NCBI GenBank assembly: GCA_030680355.1
Contig: JAUXVF010000022.1
Span: 186,001 to 250,000 of the forward strand
DNA from: Caulobacter sp.
Lineage (GTDB): Bacteria > Pseudomonadota > Alphaproteobacteria > Caulobacterales > Caulobacteraceae
Length of the DNA: 64,000 nucleotides
Direction: 5' to 3'
Shown: positions 29,713-38,880 of the stretch, piece after piece
Layout: each line of letters starts with the position of its first letter
Position numbering within the stretch: position 1 is the stretch's first letter
Program-made: the position numbers and the translations under genes
The notes under the pieces: generated by a model
Databases searched by the model: none
Told to the model about the DNA's origin: nothing
Seen by the model: only the letters and a program-made list of their open reading frames with translations

Positions 29713-31133
29713 AGGAAGTCCCTGACATCGACGATATGGCCGGCGATCGCCGCCGCCACGGCCATGGCCGGGCTCATCAGATGGGTGCGGCCGCCGCGGC
29801 CCTGACGGCCCTCGAAATTGCGGTTGCTGGTCGAGGCGCAGCGCTCGCCCGGCGCCAGGCGGTCGGGGTTCATGCCCAGGCACATCGAACAGCCCGGCTC
29901 GCGCCAGTCGAAGCCGACGGCCTTGAAGATGGCGTCCAGCCCCTCGGCCTCGGCCTGTTCCTTGACCAGGCCCGAGCCCGGCACGACCATCGCCTTGACG
30001 TGGTCGGCGACCAGCCGGCCTTCCAGAAAGGCCTGCTGGGCCACGGCGGCGGCGGCGCGCAGGTCCTCGATGCGGCTGTTGGTGCAGCTGCCGATGAACA
30101 CCCGGTCGATACGCGCCTCGGTGATCGGCTGGCCGGCGGTCAGGCCCATGTAGTCCAGAGCCCGTTCAACGGCGGCCCGCTTGTCGGGGGTGGCGAAGTC
30201 GGCGGGCACGGGCACGGTCCCGGTGATCGGCACCACGTCCTCGGGGCTGGTGCCCCAGGTCACGGTCGGGGCGATCGCGGCCCCGTCCAGCACCACCTCG
30301 CGGTCGAAGACGGCGTCGGCGTCCGTGAAGAAGGTCTTCCAGTAGTCGACCGCCATGTCCCAGGCCTCGCCTTGCGGGGCGGCGGGCTTGCCATCCAGAT
30401 AGGCGAAGGTCTTGTCGTCTGGGGCCACCAGCCCGGCGCGGGCGCCGCCCTCGATGGTCAGGTTGCAGAGGGTCATGCGGCCCTCCATCGACAGGGCCCG
30501 TACGGCCTCGCCGGCGAACTCGATGACCTGGCCGGTGCCGCCGGCGGTGCCGATCTCGCCGATGATGGCCAGGGCCATGTCCTTGGCCGTGACGCCGGGC
30601 GACAAGGCGCCGTTCACCGTCACCCGCATGTTCTTCGACTTCTTCTGGCGCAGGGTCTGACTGGCCAGGACGTGTTCGACCTCGCTGGTGCCGATGCCCT
30701 GGGCCAGGGCCCCGAAGGCGCCATGGGTCGAGGTGTGGCTGTCGCCGCAGACGATGGTCATGCCCGGCTGGGTGCGGCCCTGTTCGGGGCCGACGACATG
30801 GACGATGCCGTTGCGGATGTCGCCCATGGGGAAGAATTCGATGCCGGCGTCGGCGACATTGCGGGCCAGGGTCTGCAGCTGCAGACGGGCCTCCTCATCG
30901 GCGACGGCGTCGACGCCCAGGGCCTGACCCTCGGTCGGCACATTGTGGTCGGCCACGGCCAGGGTGCGGTCGGGGCGGCGCACCTTGCGCCCCTCGGCGC
31001 GCAGGCCGGCGAAGGCCTGCGGCGTGGTCACCTCATGGATGAGATGCAGGTCGATGTAGAGGATCGCCTCCCCGGCGTCCTCCGCCACCAGATGAGCGTC
31101 CCAGATCTTGTCGTAGAGTGTCTTGCCGGCCAT
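29709..31133 (-). CDS. leuC: 3-isopropylmalate dehydratase large subunit
   Basis: About 474 residues from the ATG at 31133 ([14 protein letters not shown]); an ATG at 31142 would add three residues. The [4Fe-4S] ligands are in [13 protein letters not shown] and GCSMCLGMN, and [15 protein letters not shown] is the aconitase-superfamily signature. It forms the isomerase with LeuD. First gene of the operon; the 60-base gap to the divergent GFA gene must hold its promoter. No leader peptide with leucine codons was found there. Confidence 0.97.
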   Translation of the reverse strand: MAGKTLYDKIWDAHLVAEDAGEAILYIDLHLIHEVTTPQAFAGLRAEGRKVRRPDRTLAVADHNVPTEGQALGVDAVADEEARLQLQTLARNVADAGIEFFPMGDIRNGIVHVVGPEQGRTQPGMTIVCGDSHTSTHGAFGALAQGIGTSEVEHVLASQTLRQKKSKNMRVTVNGALSPGVTAKDMALAIIGEIGTAGGTGQVIEFAGEAVRALSMEGRMTLCNLTIEGGARAGLVAPDDKTFAYLDGKPAAPQGEAWDMAVDYWKTFFTDADAVFDREVVLDGAAIAPTVTWGTSPEDVVPITGTVPVPADFATPDKRAAVERALDYMGLTAGQPITEARIDRVFIGSCTNSRIEDLRAAAAVAQQAFLEGRLVADHVKAMVVPGSGLVKEQAEAEGLDAIFKAVGFDWREPGCSMCLGMNPDRLAPGERCASTSNRNFEGRQGRGGRTHLMSPAMAVAAAIAGHIVDVRDFL

Positions 31134-31203
31134 GCCCGGCATGTAGGGCGGCCTGTGCCCTTTCGTCTAGTCCGACGCGGTCGCAGCAGGCATGATCTTG
31201 CCC

Positions 31204-31611
31204 ATGAACACACAGATCCTCAGCGGCGGCTGCCACTGCGGCCAGCTGCGGTACACGGTGACGGGCGAGCCCCTGAACGTGATGATTTGCCATTGCGACA
31301 GCTGCAAGAAGGTCACCGGCCAGCCGTTCTTCGCCCGCGCCGTGTTCCCGGCCAATGCGGTCAGCATCACCGGCGAGATGGCCGTTTATCCTTCGTCCAG
31401 CGAGATCACCCGCCGTTTCTGCCCGATCTGCGGCTCGACCGTATTCGCCCAGCGCCGGACCATGCTCGACCGCGTGTCGGTGACCCTGGGCAGCCTTGAT
31501 GACCCCAACGCCCTGCCGCCAACGGCCCACATGTTCGCCAGTCGGATGGTCGACTGGCTCAAGCCCGATGACGGCCTTCCCAGACACGAAGCGTTTCCAC
31601 CACCCGGGTGA
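31204..31611 (+). CDS. GFA family (Gfa-like, zinc-binding) protein
   Basis: 135 residues. GGCHCGQLRYTVTG then CHCDSCKKVTGQPFF and FCPICGSTVF supply the paired Cys ligands of the glutathione-dependent formaldehyde-activating (GFA) fold, which binds two zinc ions. Most members are not true formaldehyde-activating enzymes, so no reaction is assigned. An in-frame ATG at 31192 is an alternative start. Divergent from leuC. Confidence 0.85.
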   Translation: MNTQILSGGCHCGQLRYTVTGEPLNVMICHCDSCKKVTGQPFFARAVFPANAVSITGEMAVYPSSSEITRRFCPICGSTVFAQRRTMLDRVSVTLGSLDDPNALPPTAHMFASRMVDWLKPDDGLPRHEAFPPPG

Positions 31612-31692
31612 CGCCACGGCGCCGTTGAAGGCGCGGACGGTCGGCCGCATCATCGCGCCGAACGCGCCGTCCGAGCGCGACGGGAGCCACGC

Positions 31693-32484
31693 ATGAGCGA
31701 CGAGACCGTCACCTACGCGGTCGCCGACCATATCGCGACCATCACCCTCAACCGGCCGGCCCAGCGCAACGCGCTGAACTGGGACGCCTACGACCGGCTG
31801 GAAAAAGCCCTGCGCCGGGCGGTGACCGACGTTGACGTCCGCTGCGTGATCGTCACCGGCGCCGACCCGGCCTTCTGCTCCGGCGATGACGTGCGCGAGA
31901 TCATGGCCGGGCCGAAGGCCGTGTCCGCCGACACCACGCCGGTGGTCCGCCACCGGCCGACGCCGGCGGCCATGGCGGCGCTGGAGTGCGACAAGCCGAT
32001 GATCGCGGCGGTCAACGGCGCGGCCATCGGCTGGGGCATGGAGCTGGCCCTCTACGCCGATATCCGCCTCGCCTCTGAGCAGGCGAAATTCAGCGAGATG
32101 TTCATCAAGCGCGGTCTTGTCTGCGACGTGGGCGGCTTCTACCGCCTGCCGTCGATCGTCGGCCCGGCCAAGGCCGCCGAGCTGCTGTTTACCGGCGATG
32201 TCATCGACGCCGCCGAAGCCCTGCGCATCGGTCTGGTCAGCGAGGTGACGCCGCACGCCGAGCTGTTGCCGAAGGCCCGGGCCCTGGCCGCCCGCATCGC
32301 GGTCAATCCGCCGCTGGCCCTGCGCTACATGAAGGAAGGTCTGCGCCGCGGAACCTGTGGCGACCCCCGCGACCTTGGCGGCTGGGCCATCGAGACCATC
32401 CGGGCCCTGATGAAGACCGAGGATCACAAGGAGGGGGTGGCGAGTTTCCTGGAGAAGCGGGATCCGGTGTTCAGGGGGCGGTGA
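31693..32484 (+). CDS. Enoyl-CoA hydratase/isomerase family protein
   Basis: 263 residues with the crotonase fold. ITLNRPAQRNALN, CSGDDVREI (oxyanion hole 1), PMIAAVNGAAIGWGMELALYADIRLAS (oxyanion hole 2), and the C-terminal FLEKRDPVF are typical. Where classical hydratases have a second catalytic Glu (about residue 140), the sequence reads EMFIKRGLVCDVGG, so hydratase versus isomerase activity cannot be settled. The ATG follows GGGAG. Confidence 0.9.
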   Translation: MSDETVTYAVADHIATITLNRPAQRNALNWDAYDRLEKALRRAVTDVDVRCVIVTGADPAFCSGDDVREIMAGPKAVSADTTPVVRHRPTPAAMAALECDKPMIAAVNGAAIGWGMELALYADIRLASEQAKFSEMFIKRGLVCDVGGFYRLPSIVGPAKAAELLFTGDVIDAAEALRIGLVSEVTPHAELLPKARALAARIAVNPPLALRYMKEGLRRGTCGDPRDLGGWAIETIRALMKTEDHKEGVASFLEKRDPVFRGR

Positions 32485-32488
32485 GGGC

Positions 32489-32603
32489 CTGCGTGCTTCG
32501 ACACGCGCTCTTCGAGCGCTGCTCAGCATGACTGGGACTATTGAACCTCACCTCTCGAAGTCATCCTGAGCAGGCCCCGCAGGGGCCGTCTCGAAGGATG
32601 CAC
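32489..32603. repeat. Intergenic inverted repeat, family A copy 1
   Basis: The left arm runs TGCGTGCTTCGACACG ... GCTGCTCAGCATGACT and the right arm AGTCATCCTGAGCAGG ... CCGTCTCGAAGGATGCA. The arms are reverse complements with scattered mismatches and are separated by about 20 bases. It lies between the convergent ends of the enoyl-CoA hydratase gene and rplS. See the other copies at 45 kb, 56 kb, 56.7 kb and 57.9 kb. Confidence 0.85.
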
Positions 32604-32630
32604 CCTCGCGCCGCGCAACGAAAAAGCCCC

Positions 32631-32650
32631 GAACCTTGCGATCCGGGGCT
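32631..32650 (-). terminator. Intrinsic terminator after rplS
   Basis: On the minus strand AGCCCCG (32650-32644) pairs with CGGGGCT (32641-32635) and is followed by TTTTT, about 30 bases after the rplS stop. Confidence 0.85.
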
Positions 32651-32679
32651 CGATCTTTTCAGCAGAAGCCGAAGGAGTC

Positions 32680-33075
32680 CTACTCCTCGACGACGACCTT
32701 TTCCTTGCGGGCGGTCTGGCGTTCGGCGATGCGGGCCGACTTGCCGCGACGATCGCGCAGGTAATAGAGCTTGGCGCGACGGACGACGCCGCGACGTTTG
32801 ACTTCGATGCTGTCGATCATCGGCGACATGATCGGGAAAACCCGCTCGACGCCTTCGCCGAAGCTGATCTTGCGGACCGTGAAGCTCTCGTGGAGGCCCG
32901 AACCCTGACGGGCGATGCAGACGCCCTCATAGGCCTGAACGCGCTCGCGCTCGCCTTCCTTGATCTTGACGTTGACCCGGACGGTGTCGCCGGGCTGGAA
33001 ATCGGGGGTGGCGCGAACTTCGGCGAGACGGGCGGTCTCTTCCTGCTCGAGTTCGGCGATGATGTTCTTGGCCAT
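32680..33075 (-). CDS. rplS: 50S ribosomal protein L19
   Basis: 131 residues. [22 protein letters not shown], the FTVRKIS strand, GVERVFP and [24 protein letters not shown] are L19 hallmarks. The C terminus has an extra basic/acidic tail ([18 protein letters not shown]). It follows trmD by four bases on the minus strand, as expected, and ends at a good terminator. Confidence 0.98.
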   Translation of the reverse strand: MAKNIIAELEQEETARLAEVRATPDFQPGDTVRVNVKIKEGERERVQAYEGVCIARQGSGLHESFTVRKISFGEGVERVFPIMSPMIDSIEVKRRGVVRRAKLYYLRDRRGKSARIAERQTARKEKVVVEE

Positions 33076-33079
33076 CGTT

Positions 33080-33814
33080 TCAGTCCTTCTTGTTTCGTTG
33101 GGCTTGAACGCCCTTTGGTTGTCGGTTGGCGAGGTAACGGTCCCAGAGATCGGGCCGCTGCTCGCGGGTCGTCGTCTCACGCATCGTCTGCCGCCATTGA
33201 GCAACCTTCTTGTGGTCGCCGCCCAGCAGCACCTCGGGAATGTCGTGACCCTCGAACGTCCGCGGCCGTGTGTACTGCGGATGTTCGAGGAGACCGTCCT
33301 CGAAGCTTTCTTCACTCAGTGAGGCCGCCTGACCCAGAACTCCCGGGACCAGTCGGACGCACGCCTCGATCGCCACCATCGCCGCCGCCTCGCCACCGGC
33401 CAGGACCGCGTCTCCAACGGAGACCTCCTCGAACCCCCGGGCGTCGAGCACCCGCTGGTCCACCCCCTCGAACCGGCCGCAGAGGACGATGATCCCCGGC
33501 GTCTCGGCCCACTGTTTCACCCGCGCCTGGGTCAGGGGCCGACCCCGGGCGCTCATATACAAAAGCGGCCGTCCCCGGGCGTCGACACTGTCGATAGCCG
33601 CCGCGATCACGTCCGCCTTCATTACCTGTCCAGGACCGCCACCCGCGGGGGTGTCGTCGAGGAAGCCGCGCTTATCCTTGGAAAAGTCGCGAATGTCTAC
33701 TGTTTCGAGCCGCCACAGATCCTGCTCGCGCCAGGCCGTTCCGATCAACGAAACGCCGAGCGGGCCGGGGAAGGCTTCGGGGAACATGGTCAGGACGGTG
33801 GCGGTGAACGGCAT
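33080..33814 (-). CDS. trmD: tRNA (guanine-37-N1)-methyltransferase
   Basis: 244 residues from the ATG at 33814. The SPOUT knot residues appear as [25 protein letters not shown] and [16 protein letters not shown]. The flexible linker and C-terminal helical domain carry [32 protein letters not shown]. It methylates G37 of tRNAs reading CNN codons and prevents frameshifting. Upstream, rimM is missing: a 4.5-kb block of unrelated genes separates trmD from rimM. Confidence 0.97.
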   Translation of the reverse strand: MPFTATVLTMFPEAFPGPLGVSLIGTAWREQDLWRLETVDIRDFSKDKRGFLDDTPAGGGPGQVMKADVIAAAIDSVDARGRPLLYMSARGRPLTQARVKQWAETPGIIVLCGRFEGVDQRVLDARGFEEVSVGDAVLAGGEAAAMVAIEACVRLVPGVLGQAASLSEESFEDGLLEHPQYTRPRTFEGHDIPEVLLGGDHKKVAQWRQTMRETTTREQRPDLWDRYLANRQPKGVQAQRNKKD

Positions 33815-33982
33815 GGGGGCTCGGGTGGCGGAAGTCTGGAACCTGGCGTCATGCTGGTTCCGGTGAGTCTTGGTCTTCCATACCATCCAGCGCCTCCGGC
33901 CGATGCCCAGTGGATCAGATTTCCATGGCAGCCCGTCAATTAGGCGGGGCAAGCTGGGGCATTCACTCTGGAGGCTTCGACG

Positions 33983-34954
33983 ATGGCGCTGCTGGCCTGG
34001 CTCATCTTTATTCCGTTGCAGATCCTGTGGCTGCCGTTGTCGATCCTCGGAGCCCTGTGGGTCGCCTACAAACAGATCGGGGTGAGCAAGAGGCTCGGGC
34101 TGTCGCAGACGGCGGTGGAAATCATCAACGGGCGCTGGACCGCCGATGTCTTCGGCCTGCGGAAGGACACGGCGTCCCGACGGCTGGCCGGCAAGCTGCC
34201 CAACAACTCGGTGCCGGGTCTGGGTCTCGCCCTGTTTCCACTGATGGTCGCCCGGTTGATCGCGGGGCGGCCGATCCTCTATCCGCTGCTGCCCGACGAC
34301 GCCCGGGCCGGCATCGCCAACATGGTCTTCAACCGCACGGCGCGGTTCGACAGCCTGATCGCGGCCAACGCCGCCGACGCTGGTCAGCTTGTGGTTCTTG
34401 GCGCCGGCCTCGACACCCGTTGCTACGGCCCGCTGGCCCGCCCGGGTCTGGCGATGTTCGAGCTCGACCAGACCGCCAACCAGCGCGCCAAGCGCAAGGC
34501 GGTGAAGCGGGCCGGCCTGAACGCCGCTGATGTCCGCTACATCGAGGTGGATTTCGCCCTGCCGCAGTGGATCGCCTCGCTCACGGCCTCGGACTACGAC
34601 CCGTCGCTGAAGACGGTTTTCCTCTGGGAGGGCGTCACCCTTTATCTGACCGAGGCGGATGTGCGCGCCACCCTGGCGGCGCTCAAGGCCAACGCCGCCC
34701 CGGGCAGCGTGGTTCTGCTCGATCTCTATGCGACGCGGTTCATCGACACCCTTGGCAAGGGCGCGACGGGAAAGACCCTGCAGGCGACAGGAGAGGGTAT
34801 GGGCTTTGGGCTGGACTTTTCCGGTGATGCGGAGGGCGTGCTGAAGGCCTTCGCCGACTCGGCGGGGCTGAGGCTCGACCGCCACTATTTCCTCGGCTTG
34901 GCGAGCAGGAACGGCGCCTTCATGGTCGTCGCCGAGCTGGTGGTCGGGACCTGA
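33983..34954 (+). CDS. Class I SAM methyltransferase, leucine-carboxyl-MTase-like (TIGR00027 type)
   Basis: 323 residues. A hydrophobic N-terminal segment (residues 2-28) suggests a membrane anchor. The SAM pocket is [27 protein letters not shown] and [11 protein letters not shown] provide the acidic loops; and [14 protein letters not shown] is the LCM-type motif IV. The TIGR00027 group includes many actinobacterial O-methyltransferases with unknown acceptors; membrane anchoring would suit a lipid or quinone-like substrate. GGAGG precedes the ATG. It interrupts the normal rimM-trmD order. Confidence 0.88.
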   Translation: MALLAWLIFIPLQILWLPLSILGALWVAYKQIGVSKRLGLSQTAVEIINGRWTADVFGLRKDTASRRLAGKLPNNSVPGLGLALFPLMVARLIAGRPILYPLLPDDARAGIANMVFNRTARFDSLIAANAADAGQLVVLGAGLDTRCYGPLARPGLAMFELDQTANQRAKRKAVKRAGLNAADVRYIEVDFALPQWIASLTASDYDPSLKTVFLWEGVTLYLTEADVRATLAALKANAAPGSVVLLDLYATRFIDTLGKGATGKTLQATGEGMGFGLDFSGDAEGVLKAFADSAGLRLDRHYFLGLASRNGAFMVVAELVVGT

Positions 34955-35060
34955 AGGCCGGCGCGATTGCGGGCCCGTGGGCGTCCGGCGATCCAGGGGC
35001 GACGATCCGCCCCTCCGGCTCCCGCTTGCCGAGACATTCCCACCGGCCTATTCGACCCCC

Positions 35061-35912
35061 ATGCAAGAGACTGAAAACCTGATCGAGACCCTGAAGCTCG
35101 AGCGACTCGAGATGAACCTGTTCCGGGGGGTGTCGCCCAACGACGGCTTCCCGCGGATCTTCGGCGGCTTCGTCATCGCCCAGGCCCTGCTGGCGGCCTA
35201 TGAAACCGTGCCCGACCGGGTCTGTCACAGTATCCACGCCTATTTCATCCGGCCGGGCGATGTGTCCATTCCGGTGATCTATGAGGTCGACCGTTCGCGC
35301 GACGGCGGCAGTTTCACCACCCGCCGGGTCATCGCCATCCAGAACGGCAAACAGATCTTCAATCTCGCCGCCTCCTTCCAGGTGCCGGAGGAAGGCCTCG
35401 ACTACCAGTCGACCATGCCGGCCCACGAAACGCCCGAGTCGGTGGCGACCGAGATGGAACAGGCCCTGGCCAACAACAAGGACATGCCGTCGGCGATGAT
35501 CGAGCATATGAAGCGCCGTCCGGTCGACGTGCGCTGGCCCGATCCGCAGAACATGTTCAAACCGGTTCCCAAGCCGCCGCGCAAACAGGTCTGGCTGCGG
35601 GCCAAGGCCCCGATCGGCGACAGCATCAAGCTGCAGCAGGCGGCCCTGGCCTACGCCTCGGACATGGCCTTCATGGAGACCGCCCTGCGCGTGCACGGCG
35701 TCACCTGGCGTACGCCGGGCCTGCAGTCGGCCAGCCTTGACCACGCCATGTGGTTCCACCGCCCGAGCAATTTCAACGACTGGCACCTGTTCGACCAGGA
35801 CTGCCCGAGCACGTCGCAGGGGCGCGGTTTCATCCGTGGCGAGATGTACACCCAGGACGGCCATCTGGCGGCCAGCGTCGCCCAGGAATGCCTGATGCGG
35901 CTGAAAACCTAG
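35061..35912 (+). CDS. tesB: Acyl-CoA thioesterase II
   Basis: 283 residues, a tandem hotdog enzyme. GGFVIAQALLAAYETVP and HSIHAYFIRPGD make up the first domain; SLDHAMWFH, CPSTSQGRGFIRGE and SVAQECLMR hold the Asp, Thr/Ser and Gln that form the TesB catalytic triad. It hydrolyses medium- and long-chain acyl-CoA. No clear ribosome-binding site precedes the ATG. Its stop shares CTAG (35909-35912) with the convergent gene. Confidence 0.95.
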   Translation: MQETENLIETLKLERLEMNLFRGVSPNDGFPRIFGGFVIAQALLAAYETVPDRVCHSIHAYFIRPGDVSIPVIYEVDRSRDGGSFTTRRVIAIQNGKQIFNLAASFQVPEEGLDYQSTMPAHETPESVATEMEQALANNKDMPSAMIEHMKRRPVDVRWPDPQNMFKPVPKPPRKQVWLRAKAPIGDSIKLQQAALAYASDMAFMETALRVHGVTWRTPGLQSASLDHAMWFHRPSNFNDWHLFDQDCPSTSQGRGFIRGEMYTQDGHLAASVAQECLMRLKT

Positions 35913-36478
35913 CCGCCCCGGAACGCTGACGACAGAGCCCGCCGCCAGGCCAGGATCAGGGCGTTGTCGCCGCTGACGATGGCGCCCCGCCCGGCCATTC
36001 TCAGATCATAGGCCAGCGCCTGGGCCGCCAGGGCTGAGTTTGGCGCGATCAGCACGAACACCGGCGCTTCGGGATAGTGGGGACCGCCATCGGGCGCCGT
36101 CGCCCGGCCGGTCCAGCGCGTCAGCGTGACGCCGTCCCGGCTCCGGCAAAGGGTGGCCATCGGAATCGGCCGCCAGGTCAGATGGCCGAGCAGGAGCGCG
36201 TCGGCCTCGCCGCCGGGGTGGTCGCGCAGGTCGAGGATCAGGGCCCGGCTGTCGGCCAGATCGGCGAGGGCGACATCCAGCGCCGCGGCGCTCAGGCCCG
36301 AAGGGTTCAGGACCCCGACGCCGCCGGGGAGCCGCCCGACCGCCGCCAGGGCCTCCAGGGCGGGGGTCTGGAAATCAGTGGGGGCAAGAGCCGGCATCGG
36401 CGGCGCGACGAGCCACAGCGCCAGCGCGGGGGCCGGAGGGGCTGGGGCGATTGACGGGTCCAGATCGTGGCGTTGCAC
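35909..36478 (-). CDS. S41 (tail-specific protease)-like protein lacking the catalytic serine
   Basis: 189 residues from a GTG with GAGGAGA 6-7 bases upstream, so the start is well supported. The C-terminal half aligns with the S41 peptidase core: ALILDLRDHPGG matches the LDLRxNxGG motif, and APVFVLIAPNSALAAQALAYDL matches the block that normally reads PVYVLTSxRTFSAAEEFAY. At the nucleophile position the Ser of S-A-A-E is replaced by Leu. The downstream GETTGGGAHP loop is also missing. No signal peptide is seen, unlike true family members. It is probably a degenerate, non-proteolytic relative. Confidence 0.7.
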   Translation of the reverse strand: MQRHDLDPSIAPAPPAPALALWLVAPPMPALAPTDFQTPALEALAAVGRLPGGVGVLNPSGLSAAALDVALADLADSRALILDLRDHPGGEADALLLGHLTWRPIPMATLCRSRDGVTLTRWTGRATAPDGGPHYPEAPVFVLIAPNSALAAQALAYDLRMAGRGAIVSGDNALILAWRRALSSAFRGG

Positions 36479-36610
36479 GGCGCGTCTCCTCTCATTGAGA
36501 AGAGGCTAGTCCCGCCGACCTGAACGACGCCGGGCGACCGTAGTTGTCTGGGCTTCATCTGGCGACAGCGGGCGCCGCCGCCGGATTGTTCGCCCCTCGA
36601 GGGTCCGCGC

Positions 36611-38107
36611 CTATTCGTAGACGAAGGCGGGGTCGTCGAGGTCGATGGCCGGCAGTTCGTCCTTCTCCAGCCAGTAGTCCTGGCTGTGCCGCCATTCGGG
36701 CTTGTCGCCGGCCTTGGGCAGCAGGTGCATGCCGCGCATCAGATAGCCGGGGTTGAAGTTTTCCGGGTCCATCCAGGGTCCCAGCGACATGTCGCGGTCC
36801 TGCGGCCGCAGCGCCGGCGTCACCCGTTTGGCGCCCCTGGTCTTCATGTGGTTCAGCAGGCGGCAGACGAAGTCGCCGATCAGGTCGGCCCGCAGGGTCC
36901 AGCTGGCCCGGAAATAGCCGAACACCCAGATCAGGTTGGGCACGCCGGTGAACATCATGCCGCGATAGGTGACCGTGTCAGCGAAGTTCAACGGCTTGCT
37001 GTCGATGGTGAAGGCGATGTCGCCCAGCACATTGAGGTCGAAGCCGGTGGCGGTGACGATGATGTCGGCCGCCAGTTCCTTGCCCGACTTCAGCAGGATG
37101 CCCTTTTCCGTGAACCGCTCGATTTCGTCGGTGACCACCGAGGCCTTGCCCGAGGTGATGCCCTGGAACAGGTCGCCGTCGGGCACGAAGGCGATACGCT
37201 GGCGCCAGGGGCGGTAGCTGGGCGTGAAGTCCTTCGCCACGGCTTCGTCGGAGCCGAGGAAGGCCTTCACCCCCTCGAGCAGCTCCTGTTTGACCACCTC
37301 CGGCTCCTCGATCGAGCGGCGGGTGAACAGGTCCTGATCATGCAACACCTTGCGGCGGACGATCTCGTGGATCCAGGTCTCGTCGATTTTCAGCTCGCGC
37401 AGCATGTCGGCCAGCTCGTTCTCGTTGCGGCCGGGAATGAAATAGGTCGGCGAGCGCTGCAGCAGGGTGACGTGGCCGCAGTCGCCGGCGATGGCCGGCA
37501 CCAGGGTCGCGGCGGTCGCGCCCGAGCCGATGACGACGACCGACTTGCCCTTGTAGTCGAGGTCTTGCGGCCAGGTCTGGGGATGGACGATGCGCCCCTT
37601 GTAGTCGCCCATGCCCGGCCATTCGGGGGTGTAGCCCTTGGAATGGCGGTAATAGCCCTGGCACATCCACAGGAAGTTGGTCGTGAACCGCGCCGTCTCG
37701 CCGGTGCCGGCGCGGGTCGCCTCGACGGTCCAGAGGTTGTCCTGGCTCGACCAGCTGGCCGAGGTGATCTGGTGGCCATAGCGGATATGACGGTCCAGAT
37801 CGTCGTCGGCGATGACCTCGCCCATGTAGGTGAGGATCTCCTCGGCCGTGGCGATCGGGGTTCCGATCCAGGGCTTGAAGCGGTAGCCGAAGGTGTAGAG
37901 GTCGCTGTCCGACCGGATGCCCGGGTAGGTGTGGGTCGCCCAGGTGCCGCCGAACGTCTCCTGGGATTCGAGCACGACAAAGCTGGTCCCCGGCGACTGA
38001 TGGGTCAGGTGCCAGGCGCCGCCGACGCCGGAAATGCCGGCTCCGACGATCAGGACATCGAAATGCTCGGTCTTCGACGCGGTCGGGCGGCTGAGGGTGT
38101 CGGTCAT
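36611..38107 (-). CDS. Flavin-containing monooxygenase (EthA/Baeyer-Villiger type)
   Basis: About 498 residues from 38107; an ATG at 38113 is an alternative. FAD loop DVLIVGAGISGVGGAWHL at the N terminus, NADP loop KSVVVIGSGATAATLVPAI around residue 190, and between them the segment FLWMCQGYYRHSKGYTPEWPG, close to the FxGxxxHxxxWP monooxygenase fingerprint. ATGFDLNVLG and VFGYFRASWTLRADL complete the EthA-like group. Such enzymes oxidise ketones or thioethers (ethionamide in mycobacteria); the native substrate is unknown. It lies between rimM and trmD. Confidence 0.92.
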   Translation of the reverse strand: MTDTLSRPTASKTEHFDVLIVGAGISGVGGAWHLTHQSPGTSFVVLESQETFGGTWATHTYPGIRSDSDLYTFGYRFKPWIGTPIATAEEILTYMGEVIADDDLDRHIRYGHQITSASWSSQDNLWTVEATRAGTGETARFTTNFLWMCQGYYRHSKGYTPEWPGMGDYKGRIVHPQTWPQDLDYKGKSVVVIGSGATAATLVPAIAGDCGHVTLLQRSPTYFIPGRNENELADMLRELKIDETWIHEIVRRKVLHDQDLFTRRSIEEPEVVKQELLEGVKAFLGSDEAVAKDFTPSYRPWRQRIAFVPDGDLFQGITSGKASVVTDEIERFTEKGILLKSGKELAADIIVTATGFDLNVLGDIAFTIDSKPLNFADTVTYRGMMFTGVPNLIWVFGYFRASWTLRADLIGDFVCRLLNHMKTRGAKRVTPALRPQDRDMSLGPWMDPENFNPGYLMRGMHLLPKAGDKPEWRHSQDYWLEKDELPAIDLDDPAFVYE

Positions 38108-38302
38108 GGTCATGGCGGCGTTCGTCCCCGGGGCATGGCCGGCGGTTCCGAAAGAGCGCCCCGCCGTCCGCCCTTTGGGCGGTCCGGTGACTACGGGCGG
38201 ACCTCGCGGCCGCGGCCTTATTTGTTACGCTTGATAACTTAGACCGAGACTGGCCCGTATCGTTGATCAAGATCAAGGGGATTCACGCGCCTCGCGCGGG
38301 GT

Positions 38303-38812
38303 CTATTCGACCTCTTCGGGCGGCACGGCGACCAGCAGGCCCTCGCTGAGCCGCACCTCGGGCACGGCTTCGCGGGTGAAGGGCAGGTACCAGGTGGGGC
38401 CGCCCTCGGTGGGGGCGATCTCGAGGATGTCGCCGGCGCCGAAATCCTGCACGGCCTTGACCTTGCCGAGCACCGTCCCCTCGGGGCTGGTCACGGCGAC
38501 GCCGATCAGGTCGGTCAGGTAATATTCGTCTTCCTCGGGCGGCGGCAGGGCGTCGCGCGGGATGAACAGCTTCAGGCCGCGCAGGGCGTCGGCCTGGTCC
38601 TTGGTCTCGACGCCTTCGCAGCGGACGATGATGCCGCCCTTGGCGTCACGGGCTGCAAGGATGGTCAGGCCCGGCGAGCCGTCCTGACGCTTCAGCGCGC
38701 GAAAGCGGGCCAGCGCCAGGGGTTCTTCGGTATAGGTCGTGATGCGCACTTCGCCGCGGACGCCAAAGGCGCCCGCGACCTGGCCGACGGCGATGAGGCT
38801 GTCGGTGGTCAT
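38303..38812 (-). CDS. rimM: Ribosome maturation factor RimM
   Basis: 169 residues. VGQVAGAFGVRGEVRITTYTEEP opens the PRC-like N-terminal domain; DEYYLTDLIGVAV and LEIAPTEGGPTWYLPFTREAVPEV make the C-terminal barrel. It assists 30S head assembly and acts near S19. It follows rpsP, separated by a 68-base gap that contains a 14-bp perfect hairpin. Downstream, where trmD would be expected, is a monooxygenase gene. Confidence 0.96.
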   Translation of the reverse strand: MTTDSLIAVGQVAGAFGVRGEVRITTYTEEPLALARFRALKRQDGSPGLTILAARDAKGGIIVRCEGVETKDQADALRGLKLFIPRDALPPPEEDEYYLTDLIGVAVTSPEGTVLGKVKAVQDFGAGDILEIAPTEGGPTWYLPFTREAVPEVRLSEGLLVAVPPEEVE

Positions 38813-38839
38813 GCGATGTCCCGATAGCCAACCCAGGTC

Positions 38840-38872
38840 CCGTCGTCCCGGGCGCAGGGCCCGGGACGACGG
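38840..38872 (-). terminator. 14-bp perfect hairpin between rpsP and rimM
   Basis: CCGTCGTCCCGGGC (38840-38853) is exactly complementary to GCCCGGGACGACGG (38859-38872) across a 5-base loop. There is no T tract on either side, so it is not a standard intrinsic terminator. It may stabilise the rpsP mRNA 3' end or lower expression of rimM relative to rpsP. Confidence 0.6.
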
Positions 38873-38880
38873 TTCGTGGA

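Noticed and set aside
31134..31203. Leucine leader peptide before leuC
   Set aside because: No short frame with a run of Leu codons and no attenuator hairpin pair in the 70-base gap.
29736..31499. 587-codon plus-strand frame over leuC
   Set aside because: Shadow of leuC, which has intact aconitase-family motifs on the minus strand.
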